Positions 1 through 7,758 of a DNA stretch of 64,000 nt are shown in pieces; within the stretch, counting starts at the first letter, position 1; every line of letters starts with the position of its first letter. The DNA comes from JAGNLV01 sp964612145 (lineage in GTDB: Bacteria > Zixibacteria > MSB-5A5 > GN15 > FEB-12). The position numbers and the translations under genes are program-made. The notes beneath the pieces are model-generated. The model was not told the origin of the DNA. It did no database searches and saw only the letters and a list, made by a program, of their open reading frames with translations. The stretch covers positions 76,118 through 140,117 of the forward strand of contig CAZTBP010000011.1 in the NCBI GenBank assembly GCA_964612145.1, given 5' to 3'.

Positions 1-2
1 AC

Positions 3-323
3 CGGATGCGCTTCGAATTGCTGTCAGCCGACCAGGCGGATCCGTCATACGGCGATATCGTATCGCAGTTCTACGCAGCCGGCGGGGCACAAACCGAGGC
101 GCTCATTGAACGGCTCCGGGCGGGATTTCGACTGGCAGGACAGTTAGAGAACTCCCCGATGTCTTCACTCAAGGGAGCTACAGCGAATTCTGCAAACGGG
201 GATAACCGGTTCGGCTTAACTCATCATCCGCTCGTATTCGGCGCGGGTGGCAAAGGTTTGCGACGAAAGGGCACGCTGCACCGCCAGGATGCCGTCAAGA
301 TGGTCGATTTCGTGCTGAAGTAG
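3..323 (+). CDS. Possible 3' end of an unidentified protein (partial)
   Basis: One frame stays open from the left edge to a stop at 323. An ATG at position 6 has no visible ribosome-binding site, so this is more likely the tail of a gene that starts outside the window. The first 50 residues or so look protein-like (EALIERLRAGFRLAG could be an amphipathic helix). The last 35 residues overlap the antiparallel 3' end of the deformylase gene by about 108 bases and look like shadow sequence. I recognise no family. The real gene may end in another frame after a sequence error. Low confidence. Confidence 0.22.
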   Translation, partial: RMRFELLSADQADPSYGDIVSQFYAAGGAQTEALIERLRAGFRLAGQLENSPMSSLKGATANSANGDNRFGLTHHPLVFGAGGKGLRRKGTLHRQDAVKMVDFVLK

Positions 324-728
324 TTCCGACAGGTCTTTCTCGGCGCGTAGGATTTTCTCGGCCCCGTCCTCATCAGTATAGGCAACTTCGATGTCGCGGG
401 CGCGGGAGACTTTAACGACCAGGTCCGGGAAACTGAAGCAGGCGTCCCACAATTCAACCCGGTCATTGGAGGCGTAGGTGATGCGCGGGTTGATTAAGGG
501 ACCGTCAAACGACCGATCGGGCATGGTAACAAAAATCACGCGCTTGAGTCGGGCGATCTGCGGTGCGGCGATGCCTCGGCCGAAGCCGTGGGTTTGCCGG
601 AAATCGGCCAGCGTGTCGCGAAGATCGGTGATGATCGAATCCAGATCGGCGTTATTCGATCCGTCTACCGAGACAGACTTTTCCCAGAGGAGCGGGTTGC
701 CGAGTTGTAGAATTTCGCGCGCGGGCAT
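216..728 (-). CDS. def: Peptide deformylase
   Basis: Removes the formyl group from the N-terminal methionine of new proteins, using a metal ion held by one Cys and two His. The 170-residue length is normal. Motif 1 is intact (GRGIAAPQ, near residue 50) and motif 3 is intact (HEIDHLDG, near residue 138). Motif 2, normally EGCxS, reads DACFS: the metal-binding Cys is kept but the flanking Glu and Gly are changed, as in divergent deformylases. The start is the ATG of MPAREIL. No fmt (formyltransferase) gene is adjacent in this window. The family call is firm; full activity is inferred from the retained Cys and His residues. Confidence 0.9.
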   Translation of the reverse strand: MPAREILQLGNPLLWEKSVSVDGSNNADLDSIITDLRDTLADFRQTHGFGRGIAAPQIARLKRVIFVTMPDRSFDGPLINPRITYASNDRVELWDACFSFPDLVVKVSRARDIEVAYTDEDGAEKILRAEKDLSELLQHEIDHLDGILAVQRALSSQTFATRAEYERMMS

Positions 729-847
729 TTGTGTTTCTCAACCAAGGGGACGTTTCTGCGACTGTGCTAAAGTAGTTTCAAAATCCTCGTAATGCAAGAG
801 CGGAAGCTTGTCGCTCCCGCCCTCGCTTGCAATTCGGTGAGCCGGAA

Positions 848-1453
848 CTAGTAGGCGAGCCACTCGAGGCGGTTGAGTTCGGGAATACCGAGAATCAGTT
901 CTTCACCCACTTCCTCCCAATGTTCGGCCATTTCCTCAATTCGTTCGGCCCGCTCTTCCAGTACTTCGGCTTCAGCTTCAAGTTTCTCTCCGGCCCGCTC
1001 CATGTCGGCCTCAAACTTAGCTTCGTCGTAACCGGTCAGGAGCATTTTCATCAGTCCGCCGACCGCTTTGAGTCCCAGGTCGGCTCCTTTGAGGCCAATC
1101 TTGAGGCCCTCGTAGGCAACGTACTTGGCCTCGGCGCGAATCAGGAAGGTCGTATCATAGTAGTCCTTGAGCAGGCTTCGCTGCGCGGGCGAAAGACGAA
1201 TCTGTCGACCGTTGACGAACAGCTCGTACTCCGGGGTGATACGGATTTCATCGCCGATCTTAAGCCGGTCGGTGATAATGATTTGCTTGTCGTCGATCTT
1301 GAAGCGGGCGTCATCGATGTCCCAGCGATTGAAGCTTTTGATGGAAATGCCGTGGTGGTCTGCGTCTTCGTTCCAGTGTTCACGGTCGTGCGCGATGGTG
1401 GAAACGGGCAGCAGCAGAAGCCCGAGCATGAGGGCTATCAGTACGGCTTTCAT
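848..1453 (-). CDS. Secreted YggN/DUF2884-like protein
   Basis: A 201-residue protein with a clear signal peptide (MKAVLIALMLGLLLLPVSTIA). A longer frame runs upstream to 1618, but the ATG at 1453 follows a good ribosome-binding site (GGGAGAG) and opens the signal peptide. The middle part (ITPEYELFVNGRQIRLSPAQ) resembles the conserved block of the YggN/DUF2884 periplasmic family, where a short strand pair is followed by an Asn/Gln-Ala-Gln-Arg helix. The C-terminal 70 residues are a charged Glu/Ala-rich helix, probably coiled coil. The function of the family is unknown. The family assignment rests on pattern memory only. Confidence 0.72.
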   Translation of the reverse strand: MKAVLIALMLGLLLLPVSTIAHDREHWNEDADHHGISIKSFNRWDIDDARFKIDDKQIIITDRLKIGDEIRITPEYELFVNGRQIRLSPAQRSLLKDYYDTTFLIRAEAKYVAYEGLKIGLKGADLGLKAVGGLMKMLLTGYDEAKFEADMERAGEKLEAEAEVLEERAERIEEMAEHWEEVGEELILGIPELNRLEWLAY

Positions 1454-1568
1454 AGTCTCTCCCTTATATTGTATATCGTTCCTTCGACTATACGACAGAT
1501 TGGAGGTCAGGTTTCGTAAAGTATTGGACCGGAGAGGCGATGGATTGTTGCAGAGTTTATGTTTTATG

Positions 1569-1955
1569 CTATGAAGACCGTATCCGCAAAATGACTTTCG
1601 CGAAGAAAGCTCCCGCAAGAGCCGACGGTAGTGACACTATCACAGCTAGGGCAACCTCGAATGGCCAGAGGTTATGATCTGTTGGGTCGATTGCAACCTC
1701 AACGACAATTCGGGCCAATAGGGCAATGACAAGGCCGCCGGAAGTGACAAGGGCTGTCCGGATTGCCGGGGTACGAAACCAAAACTTCAAACCTGCGGCA
1801 ACCACGACAAGACCGATTGCCCAGATTGCAGCAGGAATCGCCGACCAATAATCCAGGTCATTGTACGGAATTGGGTACAGGGCAGCCGCGCCGACAATGA
1901 ATCCGGCCACCAGACCAGCGAGAGTGAAGCGACGGTAACTCTGGGGATTAGACAT
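1569..1955 (-). CDS. Small integral membrane protein
   Basis: A 128-residue protein with four likely membrane helices, including LAGLVAGFIVGAAALYPI, a helix around AAIWAIGLVVVAAGL, and two more in the second half. The start is the ATG at 1955, behind AGGAG. A further in-frame extension to 1988 lacks a binding site. It ends in a basic tail (LRIRSS), which by the positive-inside rule would face the cytoplasm. No family is recognised. The gap to the YggN-like gene is 115 bases, so co-transcription is uncertain. Confidence 0.7.
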   Translation of the reverse strand: MSNPQSYRRFTLAGLVAGFIVGAAALYPIPYNDLDYWSAIPAAIWAIGLVVVAAGLKFWFRTPAIRTALVTSGGLVIALLARIVVEVAIDPTDHNLWPFEVALAVIVSLPSALAGAFFAKVILRIRSS

Positions 1956-2105
1956 CTCACTACTCCTGTAAAGCGATCCAACACACAAGAAGCAGAAAGA
2001 CGACTGACTTGGTCAATCTAATTCTGATAAAGTTTCGGTGCTTTCATACAAGACGAAAGCCGGGCGTGTACTGCCCGGCCTGGAAATTCAATCCATGGTG
2101 CGGAA

Positions 2106-2735
2106 TCAGCCGCCCATTCCGGGATGCGGGTTGCCGCCCCTGCCGCCGCCCATACCGCCGGAGAACGCTTGAGCGACGCCCTCAGCGAGGCCGCGGATGT
2201 TGCCGGTCAGCAGCATCTTCCAGCCATCGGGGCTCTGCTTGAGCGAGACGACTTCCATGTTCTCGTTCATGACCTGACCCATGTGCGACATCCGGGAGCG
2301 GACGACGAAGTGTGTCAGCGAGTCGCCCTCGGTAACTTTCCCGATGAAGTCGGTGGTGAGGCCCTCCATAGTCGGTGTGAGGTCGGGGACGATCATGGTC
2401 AGGGCGGTCAGCGACCGGGCGAAAAAGGAGTCCGCCGGCAGCGTTTCGATATTGGCAAGCTGCCCCTGGAGGCCGTCGGGCGGCGCCGGGGTTGTCGAAT
2501 CGGCGGCGTCGGCGGTGACGGCCTGTTCGAAGCCAGTCATGACCGGCAGGAGGATCTGGCGGTATTCAGCGAGCGCCTCCGCGTGTGTGTGTCGGGCGAC
2601 TTCCATGAAGTTCAGACTCTTCATGGCGTCGTAGGCGGCGGTCGCGACATCCTGGGGTGCGGTGGGCTGGGCCATCGCGGTCGAGCCGATAGTCAGGGCC
2701 AGAATCAGCGCTCCGGCCGTCTTGAGTAGTTGCAT
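2106..2735 (-). CDS. Secreted protein of unknown function with Gly-rich tail
   Basis: A 209-residue protein with a signal peptide that should be cleaved after STAMA, leaving QPTAPQD at the N terminus. The body is mostly helical, with a final strand-rich part (VVSLKQSPDGWKMLLTG) of the kind found in lipid- or ligand-binding periplasmic proteins that report on how a cargo is handled. The last 20 residues are Gly/Met/Arg-rich (GGMGGGRGG), a low-complexity tail. I do not recognise a named family. It stands alone on the minus strand. Confidence 0.75.
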   Translation of the reverse strand: MQLLKTAGALILALTIGSTAMAQPTAPQDVATAAYDAMKSLNFMEVARHTHAEALAEYRQILLPVMTGFEQAVTADAADSTTPAPPDGLQGQLANIETLPADSFFARSLTALTMIVPDLTPTMEGLTTDFIGKVTEGDSLTHFVVRSRMSHMGQVMNENMEVVSLKQSPDGWKMLLTGNIRGLAEGVAQAFSGGMGGGRGGNPHPGMGG

Positions 2736-3364
2736 AAGAACCTTTCATCCAGCGTTCTGAGTCAAAGTCGGGGCCAACGTACGGTTTGATCCGGGTGAGG
2801 GCAAGGTAAAACCCCGGATTGGCCGGTTTGGTGTTATACGTTTTGGGTTTGGCGGAAGTCGCGAATTTGTCGATACCGGACTTCGTCGGTTTGGCTTTAG
2901 TCGCAAGGCGATGGCGCGTCGCCGGTTGCGGGGATTTGGGTTTGTTTGGTGCTTTTGGGTTGTGCGCTGTTGCGGATCTCATCCAAAACCCGCGCACCGT
3001 TGATCGCGGGATAGTACCTCTACCCTGCGTTGCGGGGACGGATTTTAGTGTGAAGTTGTTGCGAATTTACTTCGGGTGAGAGTGACAGAGCCGCTTCGGA
3101 ATTTGCCCTTGCAGCAGACTTTTGCTGTAACGACTACGGCAGGAGAACATCGGGCAAACTTGTCCACCCGTTAAGCGCTGCCAGGCATGGACATATCATT
3201 GTTGGTCGCAGCCATGAGGAGGCCGGCTTTGATATCCAGCGAGATAATTGGGTCAGGCCGCCATCGGAATCGTGGGACCGGTCCGATACGGCTTTTTTCG
3301 CCGTGGCCGCTGATATACAACGAGTCGCTCAGGGCGGCGTTGGCCCCGAGACGCTGCCGCATAA
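2736..3364. other. Intergenic stretch with no supported gene
   Basis: About 630 bases without a convincing gene. Open frames exist on both strands, but their translations are biased (Lys/Pro-rich or Val/Gly-rich) and lack binding sites. The minus frame 3171-3362 (contains SDSLYISGHGEKSRIG) is the most protein-like and could be a gene remnant, but I cannot support it. Base composition drifts toward GT-rich on the plus strand between 2810 and 2960. Confidence 0.4.
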
Positions 3365-3393
3365 ATAAAAAAGCCCCGGTTCAAGCCGGAGCT
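3365..3393 (-). terminator. Rho-independent terminator of the cupin gene
   Basis: On the minus strand an 8-bp stem (AGCTCCGG with CCGGGGCT, one G-U pair; 3372-3379 with 3386-3393) is followed directly by TTTTTT. It lies 22 bases beyond the cupin stop codon. Confidence 0.85.
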
Positions 3394-3414
3394 TTACATT
3401 TGATCTGATCTTTG

Positions 3415-3786
3415 TTAGCCGAGAGACGCCACTTTGTTGCCGATATGATCGTAGACTTCCTTAAGCGGCTCCTTTGGGCTGAATTCAACAAATGAAGTGT
3501 CTTCTTCCACCCAGACGGTATGACCGGCAGGCCAATAGAACATCTCACCAGCCCGGCAGATCTCTTCCGTGCCGTCACCGTAACGCACATGAATAGCTCC
3601 TTCGAGCATATATCCCCAGTGTGGGCATTGACATTTGTCGCCGGGCAAGCCCTCAAGCAGAGGTGTGGCATTTGCACCCGCGTCCAACGTAACATAAGCG
3701 ACGGCCATTTCATCCCATTCGCTGACGCGAAAAGTTGCCACGGGCAAATCCAATCTTACCGGTAGTTCTTCCTTTTTCAACTTCAC
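3415..3786 (-). CDS. Cupin-domain protein
   Basis: A single-domain cupin of 123 residues. The two cupin motifs are visible: HWGYMLEGAIHVRYGDG around residues 58-74 and MFYWPAGHTVWVEE around residues 84-97. The first has one His and the second one His, so a metal site is possible but weaker than in canonical cupins. A CQCPHW segment just before motif 1 adds two Cys. The start is a GTG behind AAGGA. The gene is monocistronic with its own terminator. Small lone cupins are often sensors or isomerases; nothing in the sequence decides the substrate. Confidence 0.85.
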   Translation of the reverse strand: MKLKKEELPVRLDLPVATFRVSEWDEMAVAYVTLDAGANATPLLEGLPGDKCQCPHWGYMLEGAIHVRYGDGTEEICRAGEMFYWPAGHTVWVEEDTSFVEFSPKEPLKEVYDHIGNKVASLG

Positions 3787-4271
3787 GGTCTTTATTCCTT
3801 TGTCTTTGATTTCTCCCAGTACGGGAGTTGTTGGCTACTCCTGAAGTGTGCTTCGAGGTGTGGTAGGTTCAGTTAGAACGTGGCTTTACAGACTAAGTTC
3901 CCGAGCAGCGCATGATATAATCTGTATATAGTTGCCCTATGTGGTCCAGTTGCACAAAATACCGTGTCAGATTGGAGAATTCCTGTTTTTTCGCTTACGA
4001 GTCTGAAATGCGATTACACGCAATCCCCCCTCCTGCTGCAAAGTCATTTGGAGTCATTGAGTTGACGCGTGAGAGTCTCTTTGTCGGCCGTCAGAACGCG
4101 AAGCGGGGTGTCCCGGATGAGGCGGCGGTGACAGAATGGCCGGTGGTGCGTCGGCTACGAATAAGTCAAAGCAGGGCGGAACCCGGAGCGGTTTCGCCGT
4201 GCAGAATCGACAGCCCTGCCCGGTGGAATTGCTGAAGAGTTCCACCGGCGCTTTGCCGCTACAGGAAGCAC
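3787..4271. other. Intergenic stretch with a long inverted repeat
   Basis: About 485 bases with no gene I can support. Open frames on either strand have no binding site or recognisable product. Near its right end lies a perfect 9-bp inverted repeat, CCGGTGGAA (4220-4228) with TTCCACCGG (4240-4248), 23 bases beyond the DUF3024 stop codon. It could act as a 3' hairpin for that gene but has no T-run. Confidence 0.4.
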
Positions 4272-4619
4272 CTAGCCCCAGAAACAGGCCATTTCGTCTT
4301 TATCAACGAGCTTCAGGAAGGCCAGTAGTGACGGGACTTCGGACTCAAGCGGGTAGGCATGCCACTTGAGGTCCTGTCGCATCCAGAAGACTTTCCAGAC
4401 GTTTTGCGTGCGAACATATCTGGTTTTGGCGACGGATTCCTCAATAGTGCGCCGGGGGTCGTTCCAGAAGGGTCGGATTTCGAATATTTCGATGCTCTGG
4501 CCCTTGATACGGTAGCCCAGGTCGAGTTTGTCCCGGATGTCTTCACGCGGTCGCCGTTTTGCCATGTAGTCGTCCATGAGTTGCTTGTGTTGAGCCAGTT
4601 CTTCTTTGGTAAAGGCCAT
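4272..4619 (-). CDS. DUF3024-family protein
   Basis: A 115-residue protein matching my memory of the DUF3024 family: an N-terminal helix (MAFTKEELAQHKQLMDDYMAKRRP), then alternating strands (YRIKGQSIEIFEIRP) and the WKVFWMRQDLKWHAY core. The frame stays open further upstream into a copy of the transposase 5' end, which would give a spurious fusion starting MSKLRRCF. The ATG at 4619 is the likely start because the protein homology begins there. The family has no known function. Its nearness to the transposase suggests the region has been rearranged. Confidence 0.75.
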   Translation of the reverse strand: MAFTKEELAQHKQLMDDYMAKRRPREDIRDKLDLGYRIKGQSIEIFEIRPFWNDPRRTIEESVAKTRYVRTQNVWKVFWMRQDLKWHAYPLESEVPSLLAFLKLVDKDEMACFWG

Positions 4620-4724
4620 GCTGATCTCCGTACGTCTGCGGTGGTGATTGACTGTTCTGAATAGAATGAAGCGGGCGGGGTTGTTTGGCAAGGGGAATGT
4701 CGTGTAAAGTCTGTTTGGCGGCTG

Positions 4725-4890
4725 GTAGGTTACGTGAGTCAGAAAGACCCAGTCACCTGATCGGAAGCAGCGACGGAGTTTGCTCATGCCGGGAAGATTG
4801 TTTCAATGTCAGGATTGGACAATCGCATTTTGGAGTATAGCCGAGCGGGGCTCGGCTTTGGGGGTCAAAACCCCTGTGGTTTTGACCCCT
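4725..4890 (-). repeat. Duplicated transposase 5' end plus REP-like hairpins (copy A)
   Basis: This segment is nearly identical to 5356-5520. It carries the first 21 codons of the transposase (MSKLRRCFRSGDWVFLTHVTY, minus strand, start at 4787), then two hairpins. Hairpin 1 is AGCCGAG/CTCGGCT (4839-4845, 4851-4857). Hairpin 2 is GGGGTCAAAA/TTTTGACCCC (4861-4870, 4880-4889) around the loop CCCCTGTGG. It lies downstream of the transposase gene and looks like a remnant of a second element copy. Confidence 0.8.
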
Positions 4891-4920
4891 TCGGGGCGAA
4901 CCTTTGGTTCGACCAAGTCC

Positions 4921-5418
4921 CTATTCACCGAACAGACCGTCAAACTCATCTTCGATCCTCCAATTCCGCTCATACATCCCCTTCCGAAGGAATTCATCGA
5001 GACTCGACCATTTCCACTCAAACGGATCCTCGGTCAAACCGTGCTTCACCGGGTTGAAATGGATATAATCGAGGTGCCGGTTTAGGTCGGTGGCGTCCCG
5101 GATGATGTGATCATAAAACCGCAATTGCCACACGCGTCCTGAGGTCACGTTATGGGCGGTGCGGTAACGAGCGGAGAATGCCAGCTTTATACGTCGGCAC
5201 AAGAGAGGCACGCTGGCGGTACCGGTGTCAAGCAACAGGTGAACATGATCGGGGAGGATAACCCAGGCGTAGGGCGTCACCCCGTCTTTGCGGCAATGCA
5301 ATTGAAGGACATTAAGAAAGTCGGAGGCGTGTTCAAGGAGGATGGGACGCCGTTTGTAGGTGACGTGTGTGAGAAAGACCCAGTCACCTGATCGGAAGCA
5401 GCGACGGAGTTTGCTCAT
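4921..5418 (-). CDS. REP-associated tyrosine transposase (Y1_Tnp, IS200-like)
   Basis: A 165-residue single-strand DNA transposase of the HUH class. The metal-binding HUH motif is HVH (His58, His60, in PDHVHLLL). The catalytic Tyr is Tyr118 in DYIHFNPVKHGL, the signature block of REP-associated transposases (RAYTs). The start is the ATG of MSKLRR at 5418; the frame extends upstream but then only translates the REP hairpin. RAYTs are thought to cut and move REP hairpins, and here hairpins flank the gene on both sides. The gene is intact. It is single-copy in the window apart from the 5' fragment at 4725-4787. Confidence 0.9.
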   Translation of the reverse strand: MSKLRRCFRSGDWVFLTHVTYKRRPILLEHASDFLNVLQLHCRKDGVTPYAWVILPDHVHLLLDTGTASVPLLCRRIKLAFSARYRTAHNVTSGRVWQLRFYDHIIRDATDLNRHLDYIHFNPVKHGLTEDPFEWKWSSLDEFLRKGMYERNWRIEDEFDGLFGE

Positions 5419-5520
5419 GCCGGGAAGATTATTCCAAAGACAGGGAGCGACAATCACATTTTGGAGATTAGCCGAGCAGGGCTCGGCTTTGGGGGTCAAA
5501 ACCACAGGGGTTTTGACCTA
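5356..5520 (-). repeat. Transposase 5' end plus REP-like hairpins (copy B)
   Basis: Partner of copy A, in the same orientation, forming the real 5' end and upstream flank of the transposase. Hairpin 1 is AGCCGAG/CTCGGCT (5470-5476, 5482-5488). Hairpin 2 is GGTCAAAA/TTTTGACC (5494-5501, 5511-5518) around the loop CCACAGGGG, which is the exact reverse complement of the copy A loop. Confidence 0.8.
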
Positions 5521-5550
5521 CTCGGCTACTTTACGATTCGCTCCTCCCCA

Positions 5551-6417
5551 TCACACCCCCAGCTTTTTCAAGACCTCGGGGATATCGGAGAAGGTTTTGC
5601 AGGGATGGGCGCCGTGGTCGGCAAGGAGATCGAGCTTCTCTTTAGCGGTGCCCATTTTACCTTCGATGATAGCGCCGGCGTGGCCCATCCGTTTACCGGG
5701 GGGCGCAAACATCCCGCCGATCATCGCCAGCACCGGCGTTTTCATATCGGGGATGACTTTCGCGGCGCGTTCTTCGTAGACGCCGCCTATCTCGCCGCAC
5801 ATGACGACCGCTTTGGTATCGGGATCGGCCTCGAACTTGAGCAGGATCTCGTCGAAGGTCGAGCCGAGGACCGGGTCGCCGCCGAGGCCGACACAGGTCG
5901 ATTCGCCGTAGCCGGAGCGGGTGAGGGTGTCGGCGACATAATAGGTGATGGAGCCCGAGCGGGAGACGGTGCCGACGCGGCCCGGTTCAAAGGCGATGTC
6001 GGGCATGATGCCGAGGTTGGCCTGCCCGGGGGTGATGACGCCGGCGGTGTTGCCGCCGATGACGGTGGTGCCGTGTTTGACGGCCTCGCCGCGGACGTGC
6101 AGCATGTCGTGGATGGGGATGTGCTCGGGGATCACCACGAGGAATTTGATGCCGGCGCGGATGGCCTCGATGGCGGCTTCTTTTACGAACTTGGCCGGGA
6201 GAAAGATGACGGAGACATCGGCGCCGGTTTGTTCGATGCATTCGGCGACGGTGTCGAAGACCGGTTTGCCGTCGACGTCCTGGCCGCCCTTGCCGGGGGT
6301 TACGCCGCCGACGATGTTGGTGCCGTAGGTAATCATGCGTCCGGTGTGGAATTTGCCGGCGCCGCCGGTGATTCCCTGGACCATGACGCGGGAGTTTTTA
6401 TCGACGAGGATAGCCAT
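5551..6417 (-). CDS. sucD: Succinate--CoA ligase, alpha subunit
   Basis: Converts succinyl-CoA to succinate in the TCA cycle while making ATP or GTP, together with SucC. The 288-residue length is standard. The CoA-binding Rossmann domain opens with VQGITGGAGKFH (residues 13-24). The phosphorylated active-site His is His246 in RMGHAGAI. A longer frame upstream is inside sucC. The true ATG at 6417 overlaps the sucC stop by one base (TAATG), so translation is coupled and subunit amounts matched. The call is firm; nucleotide preference cannot be read from the sequence. Confidence 0.97.
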   Translation of the reverse strand: MAILVDKNSRVMVQGITGGAGKFHTGRMITYGTNIVGGVTPGKGGQDVDGKPVFDTVAECIEQTGADVSVIFLPAKFVKEAAIEAIRAGIKFLVVIPEHIPIHDMLHVRGEAVKHGTTVIGGNTAGVITPGQANLGIMPDIAFEPGRVGTVSRSGSITYYVADTLTRSGYGESTCVGLGGDPVLGSTFDEILLKFEADPDTKAVVMCGEIGGVYEERAAKVIPDMKTPVLAMIGGMFAPPGKRMGHAGAIIEGKMGTAKEKLDLLADHGAHPCKTFSDIPEVLKKLGV

Positions 6418-7616
6418 TAGTTGCCCCCTTTCGCATTGGCGGCGAGTTCGACGGCGCGTTTGGAGATGGTTTCGATAGGGGTTTCGATGCCGTGGATCTC
6501 GACCTTTTCGAACAGTTCGGGTGATTCTTTTTTGGCTTCGTCGAACATGCGGACGCCCTCCTGCCACATGTTACCGGTCATGCGCATGACCATGGGTTTG
6601 GACAGGCCGTGGTCGTTGAGGAACATAATGACGCCTTTGGCGAAGTCGTCGCAGCGGGAGATGCCGCCGAAGCGGGCGCCGAAGATTGCTTTGACGCTGG
6701 GGTTTTCATCGAGCAGGACGAGCATTTTGGCGATTCGTTCGGGGCTGGGGCCGCCGCCGGAGTCCATGAAGTTGGCGGGTTTGCCGCCGTAGTAGTGGAT
6801 GAAGTCGTTGCCCATGATGCCGAAGCCGGCGCCGCCGGGAAACATGCCGATGTCGCCGTCGAGGTCGAGGTACGGTATTCCCCATTCTGTGGCTTTAGCC
6901 TCGGTAGGTGTCATCTCCCCTTCTTCGTGGCGGTGTTCGATGTCGGGGATGCTGAGTTCGGGGTGCCGGAAGAGGGCGTCGTCATCGAGCGAGACGCGGG
7001 AGTCGGCGGCAATGAGGGTACCTTCGGCGGTGAGGACCAGCGGATTTATCTCGAGCAGTTTGGCGTCGATTTTCCGGAAGAGGTTGTAAAGTTTGACGAT
7101 GATCGGGGCGGCGTTTTTCAGCAGATCGGACGGAATGCCGATTTTCTTGGCGATGCCGATGGCATCGAAGGTATATAGTTCCTGGTCGATGGTCAGCGGG
7201 TGGCGGACGATTTTCTCGGGGGTTTTTTCGGCGATTTGTTCGATATCGACGCCGCCTTCGCCGGAGGCGATCACGACCAGCTGGTAGTTGGCGCGGTCGA
7301 TAGTGACGCCGAGGTAGTATTCGGTTTTGATGTCGAGTTTGGGTTCGATCAGGACGGTGTTGACGTTGTAGCCTCGGATGTTGGCGCCGAAGATGGCATC
7401 GGCGGCGGTGCGGGCCTCGTTGGGGCCGTCGGCAAGTTTGATACCGCCGGCTTTGCCGCGTCCGCCGGTGAGGACCTGGGCCTTGACGACAACGGGGCCG
7501 TCGATGGCGCGGGCGGCGTTGAGGGCCTCGTCGGGGGTGTGGCAGACGTGGCGTGGTGAGACGGGGATGCCGGCTTTTTCTAAAAGTTCTTTGCCTTCGT
7601 ATTCGTACAGGCGCAT
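6417..7616 (-). CDS. sucC: Succinate--CoA ligase, beta subunit
   Basis: The 399-residue ATP-grasp partner of SucD. The N-terminal MRLYEYEGKELLEKAGIPV, the nucleotide loop GGRGKAGGIKLA (near residues 50-61), the magnesium-site region LEINPLVLT and the ligase-domain loops FGGISRCDDFAKGV are all in place. It is the first gene of the operon, with AAGGA ahead of the ATG and a sigma-70-like promoter about 50 bases upstream. With sdhCAB at 12-15.6 kb, two consecutive TCA-cycle steps lie within 10 kb of each other, though on opposite strands. Confidence 0.97.
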   Translation of the reverse strand: MRLYEYEGKELLEKAGIPVSPRHVCHTPDEALNAARAIDGPVVVKAQVLTGGRGKAGGIKLADGPNEARTAADAIFGANIRGYNVNTVLIEPKLDIKTEYYLGVTIDRANYQLVVIASGEGGVDIEQIAEKTPEKIVRHPLTIDQELYTFDAIGIAKKIGIPSDLLKNAAPIIVKLYNLFRKIDAKLLEINPLVLTAEGTLIAADSRVSLDDDALFRHPELSIPDIEHRHEEGEMTPTEAKATEWGIPYLDLDGDIGMFPGGAGFGIMGNDFIHYYGGKPANFMDSGGGPSPERIAKMLVLLDENPSVKAIFGARFGGISRCDDFAKGVIMFLNDHGLSKPMVMRMTGNMWQEGVRMFDEAKKESPELFEKVEIHGIETPIETISKRAVELAANAKGGN

Positions 7617-7661
7617 GGGGCGCGTTCCTTTATGGTTTACGGGGGCTGTTGTTTTGGGGGT

Positions 7662-7689
7662 AATTTAGGGGGTTGGGCGGGGATGTCAA
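7662..7689 (-). promoter_or_regulatory. Probable sigma-70-type promoter of sucCD
   Basis: On the minus strand TTGACA (7684-7689) is followed after 16 bases by TAAATT (7662-7667). The -35 box is perfect; the -10 box matches four of six consensus bases. It sits about 45 bases before the sucC start codon. Confidence 0.5.
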
Positions 7690-7758
7690 CGGGTTTGGGG
7701 GCGTGTTTTTTCTTGTGAAATGAAGATATGGAGGTAGTTTATAGGAGGAGGTGAATTT

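Noticed and set aside
2819..3079. An 86-codon plus-strand frame in the 2.7-3.4 kb gap
   Set aside because: No binding site, composition follows local GT bias, no motif.
4725..5520. CRISPR-like repeat pair
   Set aside because: Only two copies, very long, containing coding sequence; explained by the RAYT element.
5987..6241. Long open frames rich in Arg and His opposite or within sucCD, e.g. 5987-6241
   Set aside because: They arise from third-position GC bias in the real sucD frame; the products are low-complexity Arg/His/Pro with no binding site.
5461..6420. A 319-codon plus-strand frame opposite sucD
   Set aside because: Strongly Asp/Gly/Val-biased shadow of sucD; no binding site and no family.
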